From assembly GCA_029573975.1 (NCBI GenBank), contig JAKQBU010000338.1, positions 1 to 11,536 on the forward strand: 11,536 nt of DNA. The letters run 5' to 3'. This document shows positions 1 through 7,885 of this stretch, piece by piece. The DNA comes from Planctomycetota bacterium (GTDB lineage: Bacteria; Planctomycetota; Phycisphaerae; Sedimentisphaerales; SM23-30). Numbering within the stretch: position 1 is the first letter of the stretch; every line of letters starts with the position of its first letter. The notes below the pieces were generated by a model. That model did no database searches. It saw nothing but the letters and a program-made list of their open reading frames with translations, and was not told the origin of the DNA. Both the position numbers and the translations under genes were made by a program.

Positions 1-1047
1 AATCATAAAGAGCGTGACAAAAACCAGAAGGGCCGTCACCAGGCAAATCAGCCCCATCATCATCTGCATGACGCCCAGTTGTTTGCGGATTTCATGCGTA
101 AATATTTTTACCATCTCATTTTCGCTGGAGGAAAAAATGGCCACATTCCGAGCCGCCTGGTCCGGCCAGCCCAGATTCGTTTTTACATACTGTTTCCAGG
201 CTTCCCGCACCTGCTGTTTTACCGTTTCCGGCCCGAATCCCGGTGCACGCCGGATCTGCACGCTGGCCAGGCATTGTTTTGCGCCGTCCGGGCCGGTATG
301 TCCGGCCCAATCCTGCAGATACGCGAACGGCAGATAGACGTAGGCGCTGTCCGCTTCATGGAGGCCGATCTGGACCGCATCCACCGCCCAGCAGCGTCCC
401 TGAATTTTTCGGGCGGTTTCCCCCTCGCCCCGGCTCTGGATGCCGGTCGTAATGACCAGCGGCAGCCCGTTCTCAATCTGCCGGCGGATGGCCTGCCGGT
501 TGTATTCATCGGTCTGTTCCTGAGGCGCCCCCAGGATTCCAATGCTCAGAATGGCCCCAACGGGCAAATCCGCCTCTTCAATGTCCCGCGCGAGCCGGGC
601 GCGGAGCCATTCCCCGGCTTGTTCCCGCGCCGATTCCGACAGGTCAAAACGGGGCAAGCCGGGGCCACTTTGCAGCAGCAAGCCCTTTTGAAAGACGGGA
701 TCCCGGCTGTGCTTGGCCAAATCGATTCCCACCAGTTGCACGCCGCGGACATCTCCCGTCCCCACATATAGCAGCCCGCCGATTTGGAGTACCGGTTCCG
801 CCGTGGCCACCGATGGCAGTTCTTCCAGATGCCGGGCCAACTCTTCATAGCCGGACATTTCCTGATAGGGTTCCAGTACGATTTCGCCCCAGATGCGGTC
901 TGAGTATTCCAGATATTGATCGATGAAGCCGCTGAACAGGCTGGTGATGACGATCAGCAAAGCCACACACAGCATCACCGCCGCGATGCCGAAAAACGCG
1001 ATCCGCCGTTTCCGCAGATACCGCAGACATAGAAACCATTTATACAT
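1..1047 (-). CDS. ABC transporter permease, LolC/LolE-MacB type (3' end cut by window edge)
   Basis: This is the inner-membrane permease of an ABC transporter of the lipoprotein-releasing (LolCDE) or MacB-like class. These work with a LolD-type ATPase to extract lipoproteins or other substrates from the outer face of the inner membrane. The first 349 residues are in the window with no stop. Residues 1-15 are basic (MYKWFLCLRYLRKRR), followed by a transmembrane segment at about 17-38. An extracytoplasmic domain with no long hydrophobic runs covers about 40-315. A second membrane segment begins near 325 (GVMQMMMGLICLV) and is cut at the edge. That order is typical of the family; about three quarters of it is present. 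The ATG lies inside lysS, overlapping its end by 8 bp, so the two genes are probably translationally coupled. A LolD-like ATPase may follow outside the window. LolC, LolE and MacB cannot be told apart from the visible part. Confidence 0.85.
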   Translation of the reverse strand, partial: MYKWFLCLRYLRKRRIAFFGIAAVMLCVALLIVITSLFSGFIDQYLEYSDRIWGEIVLEPYQEMSGYEELARHLEELPSVATAEPVLQIGGLLYVGTGDVRGVQLVGIDLAKHSRDPVFQKGLLLQSGPGLPRFDLSESAREQAGEWLRARLARDIEEADLPVGAILSIGILGAPQEQTDEYNRQAIRRQIENGLPLVITTGIQSRGEGETARKIQGRCWAVDAVQIGLHEADSAYVYLPFAYLQDWAGHTGPDGAKQCLASVQIRRAPGFGPETVKQQVREAWKQYVKTNLGWPDQAARNVAIFSSSENEMVKIFTHEIRKQLGVMQMMMGLICLVTALLVFVTLFMI

Positions 1048-2488
1048 GGGAACCTGGCCGCATGAGGGGGAACAAAATCACATCCCGTATGGAAGCGGAA
1101 TTAGTCAGGAGCATGACCAGCCGGTCGATCCCGAAACCCAGCCCGCCGGCCGGGGGCATGCCATATTTCAAGGCCGTGACAAAATCCGAGTCCATCACAG
1201 CTTCGGTTTCTTCCTGCCCCCGTAACTGGAGACGGAAATTCTGTTCCTGAATTTCCGGATCATTCAGTTCGGTATAGGCATTGGCAATTTCCATACCGCT
1301 GACAAAAAGTTCAAATCGCTCGGCGATGGCGGGATTGCCGGTTTTGCGCCTGGTTAACGGGCACAGTACGGCCGGGTAGTCCAGGACAAAGGTAGGATTG
1401 ATCAGTTTCTCTTCGACGCACGATTCGAACACCTCATTTACCACCACGCTGTCATCCTTGGTGGCCTCCCCGATTCCCAGTTGACGGGCTTTTTGGCGAA
1501 CTTCCCCGATCTGCTCCATGGGGCAGCCGACATGCTCGGCGAAAAGCTCAGCGTAGGTTTTGCGTGCCCAGGGCTGCCGGTACTCGATCATTTTGCCGTT
1601 AAACTCCAGTTTCATGTCCTGGCTGCGCTGTTGCACCAGGGTACAGACCAGCTCCTCCATCAGATCCATCATCACCTGGTAATCCGCATACGCCTGGTAC
1701 ACCTCGCACATGGTAAATTCCGGATTGTGCCGGGTACTGATCCCCTCGTTGCGGAAATTCCGGTTCACCTCGAATACTTTTTCCATCCCGCCGACCAGCA
1801 GCCTTTTCAGATAGAGTTCGGGCGCGATCCGCAGATACAAATCCATATCCAGCGTGTTATGATGGGTAATGAACGGCTTGGCAGCCGCTCCGCCGGCAAT
1901 GGACTGCATCATGGGGGTTTCCACCTCCTGGAACCCGCGCCGCGCCAGAAATTCCCGGACCGACTGGACGATGGCGGACCGGTCCCGGAAGGTGGCCATC
2001 ACCTCCGGATTGGTAAACAGATCCACATACCGCTGCCGGTACCGAAGCTCCACATCCTGCAGGCCATGCCATTTTTCCGGCGGGGGCAGGGTTGCCTTGC
2101 ACAGCAGTTTGAAGGAAGTCACCCAGACGGTTACCTCCCCCGTCTTGGTCCGGCCTAATTTCCCTTCCACGCCGACAATATCCCCCAAGTCCAGCAGCTT
2201 GGCCACCTCCCACTGATCCCCCAGCCATTGTTTGCTCAGCCCGATTTGCAGGTTCCCCGTCCAGTCCCGCAACGTAATAAAAATCAATTTGCCGATATCC
2301 CGGTGCAATACAATCCGGCCGGCCCCGCGGACCGTCTGCTCCTCATTTTCCGGATTATATCTGGACTTGATGGCTGAGAGGCTCTCGGTGTTGTCAAAAC
2401 GCTGCCCAAAGGGATCGGCACCCAGCTCCCGCAGCTTCGCCAGCTTCTCCCGCCGGATTTGTTCATATTCGTTGTATTTTTCTTCCAT
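1040..2488 (-). CDS. lysS: Lysyl-tRNA synthetase, class II
   Basis: This cytoplasmic enzyme charges tRNA-Lys with lysine using ATP. The 482-residue length is normal for bacterial class II LysRS. A helical N-terminus is followed by an OB-fold anticodon-binding domain at about 54-130. The catalytic core then shows class II motif 1 around 184-193 (GFQEVETPMM), motif 2 at about 240-262 (FEVNRNFRNEG, then RHNPEFTMCEVYQAY), and motif 3 near 449-461 (GLGFGIDRLVMLL). The FELFVSGMEIANAYTELNDP-type segment at 392-411 is characteristic of LysRS and separates it from AspRS and AsnRS. The start is firm because the N-terminus (EYEQIRREKLAKLRELG) is family-typical and no in-frame start lies just upstream. 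No Shine-Dalgarno site precedes the ATG, which lies only 9 nt from a strong -10 box, so the transcript is probably leaderless. The 3' end overlaps the following permease gene by 8 bp. Confidence 0.97.
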   Translation of the reverse strand: MEEKYNEYEQIRREKLAKLRELGADPFGQRFDNTESLSAIKSRYNPENEEQTVRGAGRIVLHRDIGKLIFITLRDWTGNLQIGLSKQWLGDQWEVAKLLDLGDIVGVEGKLGRTKTGEVTVWVTSFKLLCKATLPPPEKWHGLQDVELRYRQRYVDLFTNPEVMATFRDRSAIVQSVREFLARRGFQEVETPMMQSIAGGAAAKPFITHHNTLDMDLYLRIAPELYLKRLLVGGMEKVFEVNRNFRNEGISTRHNPEFTMCEVYQAYADYQVMMDLMEELVCTLVQQRSQDMKLEFNGKMIEYRQPWARKTYAELFAEHVGCPMEQIGEVRQKARQLGIGEATKDDSVVVNEVFESCVEEKLINPTFVLDYPAVLCPLTRRKTGNPAIAERFELFVSGMEIANAYTELNDPEIQEQNFRLQLRGQEETEAVMDSDFVTALKYGMPPAGGLGFGIDRLVMLLTNSASIRDVILFPLMRPGSHV

Positions 2489-2497
2489 ATCTGCACC

Positions 2498-2525
2498 ATA
2501 ATAGCCATAACCTCTTGTCTGTCAA
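2498..2525 (-). promoter_or_regulatory. Sigma70-type promoter of lysS
   Basis: On the minus strand a perfect -35 box TTGACA (2520-2525) is followed, after a 16-bp spacer, by TATTAT (2498-2503), matching five of six bases of the -10 consensus. Only 9 nt separate the -10 box from the A of the lysS ATG at 2488. Initiation 6-8 nt downstream would leave a leader of about 2-4 nt. The boxes are read directly; the start point is inferred. Confidence 0.75.
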
Positions 2526-2574
2526 TGGCAAATGCCCCTGCTCCCGGCGCGTGAATTTCCTTTGCCGCCGGCGG

Positions 2575-2603
2575 TTGTGCTGCGGGGCCGGTCCGGTTAT
2601 AAT
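2575..2603 (+). promoter_or_regulatory. Candidate promoter of the lipoprotein/glycosyltransferase pair
   Basis: A perfect TATAAT at 2598-2603 is preceded, with a 17-bp spacer, by TTGTGC (2575-2580), which keeps only the first three bases of the -35 consensus. The expected start lies near 2610, giving a leader of about 30 nt with an AAAGGA ribosome site at 2622-2627. The 10-bp palindrome CCGCCGGCGG (2565-2574) directly abuts the -35 box and could be chance in GC-rich DNA or a binding site. The promoter diverges from that of lysS, about 50 bp away. Confidence 0.5.
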
Positions 2604-2639
2604 GCCTGTTTCCTTCCGAAGAAAGGATGAACGGCGATT

Positions 2640-3299
2640 ATGAAGCTGCGACCATTAAAAACAGGAAAAACCGCCTGGATTTTTGCAATCTGCCTGATCC
2701 CTGTGGCGTTAGGCGGCTGCAACATGCTGGGGGCTTTTTACGGTATTTTTATCGATCCCCTGGTGCCGCCCCCTATGGTGAAGGCAGAGCACGAATTCGG
2801 CAGCCAAAAAGTCCTGATCTGGATCGATGACATTTCCAACCATGAACGGGGACCTGTCCTGCATCGGGAAATCACCGAAAACACCCAGCGGCAGTTGAGG
2901 GAAAACCTCAAGGATTTCCAGACCGTGGCTTACGATGATATCGTCCGTTTTCGCCGGCGGTTTCCGGACTATCCCAGCCTGAACATCCAGGAAATCGGCC
3001 AAAAACTGCAGGCCGAACAAGTGCTGTACATCTATATCGACAGTTTTCAATTGCTGCACGCGGCGGGGGAGGGATATTACCTGGCCAGCCTGAATGGCCA
3101 TTTGAATGTCATCGAGGTGGAGACGGGCAAGCGGCTCTGGCCGAAGGACCATTTAGTCCGCCCCTTAAGCCAGACAGGCCAACTGGAGCAGGGGCAGGGC
3201 GACCTGCTGGAAGACAAGCTGGTGCGTGAGTTGAGCCGGCAGATAGCCCAGCAAATCGCTCCGTATTTTTATAACCATCGATTGGAAAAGCAATCCTGA
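2640..3299 (+). CDS. Putative small lipoprotein of unknown function
   Basis: The 219-residue product has a basic N-terminus, a hydrophobic stretch at about 12-24 and a lipobox-like LGGC ending at Cys27, so it is probably exported and lipid-anchored. The mature part is soluble with mixed alpha/beta character. It contains a strand-like KVLIWIDD near 56-63, a segment rich in charged residues and Arg/Gln, LQAEQVLYIYID around 123-134, and VIEVETGKRLWP near 160-171. The motif order loosely recalls lipoproteins in which a strand is followed by a protein-family-specific 'EQVLYI' segment, seen in planctomycete genomes; this is from memory, not a search. The start is supported by AAAGGA at 2622-2627, 12 nt upstream, and by the signal sequence it gives. 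It is followed after 4 bp by a glycosyltransferase-like gene, so the two are probably co-transcribed. No enzymatic motif is visible and I assign no function. Confidence 0.75.
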   Translation: MKLRPLKTGKTAWIFAICLIPVALGGCNMLGAFYGIFIDPLVPPPMVKAEHEFGSQKVLIWIDDISNHERGPVLHREITENTQRQLRENLKDFQTVAYDDIVRFRRRFPDYPSLNIQEIGQKLQAEQVLYIYIDSFQLLHAAGEGYYLASLNGHLNVIEVETGKRLWPKDHLVRPLSQTGQLEQGQGDLLEDKLVRELSRQIAQQIAPYFYNHRLEKQS

Positions 3300-3303
3300 T
3301 CCC

Positions 3304-4233
3304 ATGACCGAAAAATCACTCCTGGTATTATCTTCCCAGACCGATCCGCTGTGGCGGAACTATCTGCCGCCTCATTCCTTCCGGTTCGAAGCCGGGAGAG
3401 ACCGCAGACCGGAGGGATACCCGCACATATACAATATCATCGGGTGGCGCAGGTGGCTGAAAAGGAACTGTATCCGCGAAGTCCATTTGTACCAGCCTGA
3501 CCCGGAGCTTTTTCCTTTACTCGCGGCCGTTTCCCTGCGGCCGATTTCTGTAACGATACATATAACCGGCTACATGGAAACCCGTACCTTACAATATATC
3601 ACGTGGCTAACCCCCCGCTCAGCCCGCTTTAGCTGTGCCGGACATTTTCTCGTCGAGACACTGAAAAGAATCGGAATTCCCCCCCACCGTATAACCCTTG
3701 ATCTGCCCATCCCCGCCATCGAGCCGAAATCGGATTCCACTCGGGGTGATTTACGCCGGCAAATCACGGATGCCGGCGGCAGCGATTCGGATCCGTTTCT
3801 GGTTCTTGCCCTGCCCGTGCCCGGGAATACCCATGCCCTGCGAAGCGTCTGCTGGGCCTGCGCGGTCCTTTATCATTTGGGGAAGAATATCAAGCTGGTA
3901 GCGGCAGGCCCCTGCGGCCAAAGGGAGGAAGAACGGCTGGAGAGCTGGCAGCGGATGTGGAAGGTCCATCAGATGATTATACCGGATCGGCAGCGGCATG
4001 ACTGGGATTCGCTGGTGGCGGCCTGTGATGCGGTCCTGGCAAGTGGGCAAAACCTTAGGGAAGTCATTCGCCTGCTGCATGTTCGGGCGGCAGGGCAGAA
4101 AATGGTGGCACAAGCGGGCGATGGCAGCGAATTTCTGCGGGAATCCGCCTGCATCAAAATAGTGGCGGAGCCGGGTGCCCGTCCGCTGGCGGCGGCCCTG
4201 CTGTCGATGCTGGAACCGGCCGGGAAGGCCTAA
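3304..4233 (+). CDS. Divergent GT-B-like glycosyltransferase (family 4-like), provisional
   Basis: This 309-residue cytoplasmic-looking protein has no signal peptide or membrane segments. Its layout suggests two Rossmann-like halves, as in GT-B glycosyltransferases. The first half has LLVLSSQTDP at 6-15, a strand-rich segment near 60-90, and FSCAGHFLVETLKRIGIPPHRI around 109-130, resembling the 'sensor' helix and linker before the sugar-nucleotide domain. The second half opens with PFLVLALPVPGNTHALRSV at about 164-182 and continues through KLVAAGPCG (197-205) and DSLVAACDAVLASG (235-248), which match the typical positions of the GT4 nucleotide-sugar domain. The usual C-terminal E-x7-E motif and basic catalytic residues are not clear, so it may be a degenerate or regulatory member. 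It starts 4 bp after the lipoprotein gene with only a weak ribosome site. Its stop overlaps that of the convergent GT2 gene. A role in the neighbouring polysaccharide pathway is inference. Confidence 0.6.
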   Translation: MTEKSLLVLSSQTDPLWRNYLPPHSFRFEAGRDRRPEGYPHIYNIIGWRRWLKRNCIREVHLYQPDPELFPLLAAVSLRPISVTIHITGYMETRTLQYITWLTPRSARFSCAGHFLVETLKRIGIPPHRITLDLPIPAIEPKSDSTRGDLRRQITDAGGSDSDPFLVLALPVPGNTHALRSVCWACAVLYHLGKNIKLVAAGPCGQREEERLESWQRMWKVHQMIIPDRQRHDWDSLVAACDAVLASGQNLREVIRLLHVRAAGQKMVAQAGDGSEFLRESACIKIVAEPGARPLAAALLSMLEPAGKA

Positions 4234-5405
4234 TGCCGGGCGGCCTTGAACCAGGTGACCTTTTGTTTTCCGGAAAGAAATCGCGCCAAACCCAGCACAA
4301 TCGCCAAATTCATCGCCAGAAAATATTTGGGTATGGCAAGAATTTTGAACACACCCGTTAGTTTCGGGATCGCCGCCCCCAGAATCCCGCTCAGATAAAA
4401 CAATCCCTGCGCCGCCATCGTGCTGCCGTAGAACGGTTGCCCGGCCAATAGCAGATTACTCCCCAGCATAACGGCCAAAAAGAACGGAACCAGCCAGCGC
4501 AAGAGTTTATGGCTGAAAAAGGCGAAGAAAACCCACCCGCACCGGGGATCAAGAATCCGGGGCACCAGAAACAGGGATTGGAAGTTTCCCGCGCTGATGC
4601 GGATGCGCCGCCGCAATTCATCCGTCAAAGTCGAAACCGGCTCCCAGGCAATCGCCTTTTCCGCGAAAAGACCCCGGTGCCCCTCCGTCATGATCCGCAG
4701 GCCGAGCACCTGGTCTTCCGTGATCGCCTGGCCGGGCAATTCCCGGTACAGTTCCCGCCGGATCGCAAAAATACTGCCGTTCACGCTGGGCACCGCCCCA
4801 AAGGCACTTTCCATCGTTTTGATAAAATTCTCATAACGCCAGTAGGTGCTCTCCGTCCGGCAGGATTCCGGATCGTTTTCGGGGGCGTACAAAATCTGCT
4901 TGCCGATTACGCAGCCCACCCGCGGGTCGGCGAACAGCCGCACCATCTCCCGGATCGCATCTGGTTCATACATGGTATTGGCGTCCGAAAATACCACAAG
5001 GTCCGATTGGGTCCGGGGGACCAGCGTATTGAGCATTTGCACTTTCCCCCGGCGCTCCGGGCGGATCAACACCTCAAACCGCCGGTCCCGGATCGCTTCC
5101 AGAATTTCGCGGGTGCCATCCTCGGAGCCGTCGGACCCGAATAAAAAGGAAATCCGGTCTTCCGGGTAGTCGATTTTTTTGCAGTTGCGGATTTTTTCCG
5201 GCAAAACCTGTTCTTCATTATACGCACTGATTACCATCGTTACCTTCGGCAGCTCACTTCCGCAAAGAGGGGCCGCGGCGCGGTGGCGGTTTTTTTGGAT
5301 GCGTGACAGGCCATTCAGCAGCAGCGGATACAGGAAATACGTATAAACCACAGCCGCCAGACTGCCCCAGAATAAAATCCGTACAACGATCTCACTGGTA
5401 CTCAT
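4230..5405 (-). CDS. Membrane-anchored family 2 glycosyltransferase
   Basis: This is a 391-residue processive-type GT2 that would transfer sugars from nucleotide-sugar donors at the cytoplasmic face of the inner membrane. A transmembrane segment at about 7-31 precedes a GT-A domain. That domain shows VTMVISAYNEE (55-65), GSDGSEDGT (90-98), a DxD-like FSDANT (139-144, DAN in place of the usual DAD/DxD), VNGSIFAIRR around 208-217, an acceptor-site TED at 229-231 and basic RRRIR (265-269) in the place of the QxxRW motif. Membrane segments follow near 302-322, 331-347 and 358-378. This is the architecture of NodC/BcsA-like and polysaccharide-assembly glycosyltransferases. Its start overlaps the methyltransferase stop by 4 bp (ATGA), so it is the last gene of the operon. 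Its TAG stop overlaps the TAA of the convergent glycosyltransferase. The sugar specificity cannot be read. Confidence 0.9.
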   Translation of the reverse strand: MSTSEIVVRILFWGSLAAVVYTYFLYPLLLNGLSRIQKNRHRAAAPLCGSELPKVTMVISAYNEEQVLPEKIRNCKKIDYPEDRISFLFGSDGSEDGTREILEAIRDRRFEVLIRPERRGKVQMLNTLVPRTQSDLVVFSDANTMYEPDAIREMVRLFADPRVGCVIGKQILYAPENDPESCRTESTYWRYENFIKTMESAFGAVPSVNGSIFAIRRELYRELPGQAITEDQVLGLRIMTEGHRGLFAEKAIAWEPVSTLTDELRRRIRISAGNFQSLFLVPRILDPRCGWVFFAFFSHKLLRWLVPFFLAVMLGSNLLLAGQPFYGSTMAAQGLFYLSGILGAAIPKLTGVFKILAIPKYFLAMNLAIVLGLARFLSGKQKVTWFKAARH

Positions 5406-6373
5406 GCGGCACCTTCTCCCTGTCCGGTTGATTCATCGTTATGCGGCCTTTTCCGCCCGTACACTTCCAGATTGCCCAGTTTTTTCCCGCTGCAGTATTC
5501 GATGCCCCGCAGGGCCGCCTGGCTGGCCTTTTTCATCTGGTTGATATATGCGTTTTGGGAATTTGCCTCCGCCAGCGTCGTTTTGGCACGCACCATGTCC
5601 ATCCCTGCCCTTTGCATCATGCCGGCAATGGTTGTTTCGCTGAAAAAATATAAATGCATGGTTGCCCCAAAGGACGGCCAGGAGCTGTTCAGGATCTGGT
5701 GCAGGATCACGCCCTTGATTTTCTGCCAGGGGGCCGAAGGAAACCGCAGGGCCAGAATCCCTCCCGGCTTCAGCCAGCGGCTGATCCGCTGCAAAAATCG
5801 CCGGGGATCGCTCACATGCTCGATGACGTCCCAGGCGGTAATCACATCATACTGGTCCGGCGGCAGATCGATGGCAAATACATCCTCCTCATAGATAGGG
5901 ACATTAAAATGCTCCCGGGCATAGCGGGCCGAAGCCGGCGCCGGTTCGATCCCGGCCACTTCAAATCCTCTCCGGCGGGCCGCTTCCAGAAAATGGCCGG
6001 TTCCGCATCCCACATCCAGGAGGGTTCGCGCCCGCCCGTCTTTCGAGCCTTTTTCCAATGCTTCGATTTCGTCCAGAGCCCCGGCATAGACCGGCCGTTT
6101 CGCCCGGCCGTGGGCTTCAATCGCAGCGGCATCTTGCGAAGCATCCAGCAGATAGGTGGCGTTATGCTCAGCAAGCCGGGGATTGGTATAAACCAGCCCG
6201 CACTGGCGGCACCGGACAATGGTAAACACCAGGGGCCGTCCGAAGTACAGCAGCCTTTCCCGGTGATAAATCCGGGTATCATCCCGGCCGCAATAATTGC
6301 AGGGCACCGTTTCCCAGCGAATATCCGGAGGGTCGAGGGGCCGATGTATTTCCTTGCTTGCTGTCAGGGTCAT
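5402..6373 (-). CDS. Class I SAM-dependent methyltransferase with N-terminal zinc ribbon
   Basis: This 323-residue cytoplasmic enzyme would transfer a methyl group from S-adenosylmethionine. The N-terminus carries two cysteine pairs, C25-x2-C28 and C55-x2-C58 (CNYCGR and CRQCGL), likely a zinc ribbon of the kind found in sugar C- or O-methyltransferases. The Rossmann core has motif I LLDVGCGTG at 118-126, the acidic GIEP at 141-144 that binds the ribose, EEDVFAIDLPPDQYDVITAWDVIEH around 162-186, and LKPGG at 201-205. HLYFFSE near 240-246 is common in this methyltransferase group. It is joined on both sides by 4-bp ATGA overlaps to the radical SAM gene upstream and the GT2 gene downstream, so it is translated with them. 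The likely target is a sugar nucleotide or glycan intermediate; the exact substrate is inference. Confidence 0.9.
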   Translation of the reverse strand: MTLTASKEIHRPLDPPDIRWETVPCNYCGRDDTRIYHRERLLYFGRPLVFTIVRCRQCGLVYTNPRLAEHNATYLLDASQDAAAIEAHGRAKRPVYAGALDEIEALEKGSKDGRARTLLDVGCGTGHFLEAARRRGFEVAGIEPAPASARYAREHFNVPIYEEDVFAIDLPPDQYDVITAWDVIEHVSDPRRFLQRISRWLKPGGILALRFPSAPWQKIKGVILHQILNSSWPSFGATMHLYFFSETTIAGMMQRAGMDMVRAKTTLAEANSQNAYINQMKKASQAALRGIEYCSGKKLGNLEVYGRKRPHNDESTGQGEGAA

Positions 6374-7821
6374 GCGATCTTCACCAGAAAACGGGCAAAT
6401 CGCTTGAAGGCTTTTACGTTCCGCCGGGCCTCATGGACATTCACCAGCGACTGGGCCAGCTTTTTCAGGATATACCCTTTCCGCAGATAAAATTCCCGCC
6501 GGGCGTAGTCGCAGAACCGGACGACTTCTGCACCCGGCAAACCCGGCAGATCGATTACGCTGTTGTGCAGGCCATCTTCCGTCAGCCATTCCGCGTAATT
6601 TTCCGTCCGCAGATACCGATTCGTTTTGGCCCAGCCGTACATTTCGGTTCCCGGATAGACCATCATCGGGAAAAATTGGGCCGTATCCGGATTCAGCTTT
6701 TTGGCGAAATCCAGCGTTTGCTGCATGGACGCTTCGGTTTCGCCCGGATTGCCCAGCACAAAACAGCCATGCACCAGGAGTCTGGCCTGCTGGGCGTTAT
6801 GGACAAACTCGAAGGCCTGCTCCACCTGCGTCCCTTTGCCGATGGTTTCCAGGATTTCCTGGCTGGCACTTTCAAATCCGGCGATCAGCAGCCGGCACCC
6901 GGCCGCCTTCATCAATTGCATGGTTTCCAAGTCCAGGTCCACCCGGGTGTCGCACCAGAAATGCAGCCGGTTTCCCTGCCGGATCAACCGCCGGCAAATC
7001 TCCCGCAGCCGCCGGCGATCCCCGGTGAATAAATCATCTTCGATGCCGACCTCCCGGACCGAGGGCATTTCCGCGGCAATATAGGCAAATTCGTCCGCCA
7101 CATTGGCACTGCTGCGAGTACGGTATTTTCCACGATGCATCACCTGCGGATACAAACACCAGCCGCAGCGGTGCGGGCAGCCGCGCGAGGTAACCGTCAT
7201 CACCATCGGATACTGGGCGGCGGAAAAAAAGTAGTCCTCTACCTGCAAATATTCCTGATAGACCTGGGTGACAAACGGCAGGCGGTCCAGGTCGGCAATC
7301 AATTCCCTTTGCCGGGTATGAATCATTTGATCGCCCCGGCGAAAACTCAGGCCCGCGACGGCTTCCCAATCCCTGTTTTCCGCAATCGCATCGGCCAGCT
7401 CCAACGCGGTAAAATCGTATTCACCCCGGATTACCGCGTCGATCCGCTGCGGGCTTCGGAGCACTTCTTCCGGCAGAGCGGTCGCATGGGTCCCCACCAG
7501 GATGACTTTGGTTGCGGCAAAGGCCTCTTTGATCGCCCCGGCCGTTGCCAGATCCTCGTAAATACTCGGCGTGGAGGTGTCGCAAAAAACCAGGTCCGGC
7601 GGATTCGCCCGGAAAAAATCCACCAGCGCCGCCTGGTCCAGCTTGCGGGCCACGGCGTCCACCAGGGAAACCGCATGTTCCGTTTGCCGGGCCATGACCC
7701 CGGCGGCATAGGCCAGCCAGAACGGATAATAGATTGTCCCGCTTTTCGTCACCGACGGACTGCGGCTGCACCGCGAATAGGCGGCTTGGCGATAGGGTCC
7801 GTTGAGAAAGGTGATTTTCAT
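6370..7821 (-). CDS. B12-binding-type radical SAM protein
   Basis: This 483-residue enzyme belongs to the large group of radical SAM proteins with an N-terminal cobalamin-binding-like domain. Residues 1-170 form that domain, opening with NGPYRQAAYSRCSRSP and SGTIYYPFWLAYAAGVM, and including VGTHATALPEEV near 109-120. The MetH-style DxHxxG lower-ligand motif is not seen, which is common in this group. The radical SAM core follows, with the 4Fe-4S motif C215-x3-C219-x2-C222 (SRGCPHRCGWC), an acidic EDD at 261-263 and a GNPGETE segment beyond. The C-terminus (about 440-483) is basic and helical. The start lacks a strong ribosome site; a weak GTGAAATGA lies just upstream, and 64 bp separate the gene from the polymerase stop. 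The stop overlaps the methyltransferase start (ATGA). Members catalyse methylations and other radical reactions; here a glycan or lipid precursor is a plausible target, but the reaction is unknown. Confidence 0.88.
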   Translation of the reverse strand: MKITFLNGPYRQAAYSRCSRSPSVTKSGTIYYPFWLAYAAGVMARQTEHAVSLVDAVARKLDQAALVDFFRANPPDLVFCDTSTPSIYEDLATAGAIKEAFAATKVILVGTHATALPEEVLRSPQRIDAVIRGEYDFTALELADAIAENRDWEAVAGLSFRRGDQMIHTRQRELIADLDRLPFVTQVYQEYLQVEDYFFSAAQYPMVMTVTSRGCPHRCGWCLYPQVMHRGKYRTRSSANVADEFAYIAAEMPSVREVGIEDDLFTGDRRRLREICRRLIRQGNRLHFWCDTRVDLDLETMQLMKAAGCRLLIAGFESASQEILETIGKGTQVEQAFEFVHNAQQARLLVHGCFVLGNPGETEASMQQTLDFAKKLNPDTAQFFPMMVYPGTEMYGWAKTNRYLRTENYAEWLTEDGLHNSVIDLPGLPGAEVVRFCDYARREFYLRKGYILKKLAQSLVNVHEARRNVKAFKRFARFLVKIA

Positions 7822-7885
7822 ATTTTCATTTCACTGCCGGTTTGGTTTTTCCGGATGGCCCCCGCTCCTATACGTCCCAAAATTT

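Noticed and set aside
79..771. Long plus-strand open frame opposite the permease gene
   Set aside because: It is antisense to a frame with clear membrane segments and family-typical sequence, and its own translation is low-information with no recognisable motifs.
3378..3400. A T-arm-like CCGGTTCGAAGCCGG suggesting a tRNA
   Set aside because: No acceptor, D or anticodon arms flank it, and it lies in the open frame of the glycosyltransferase-like gene.
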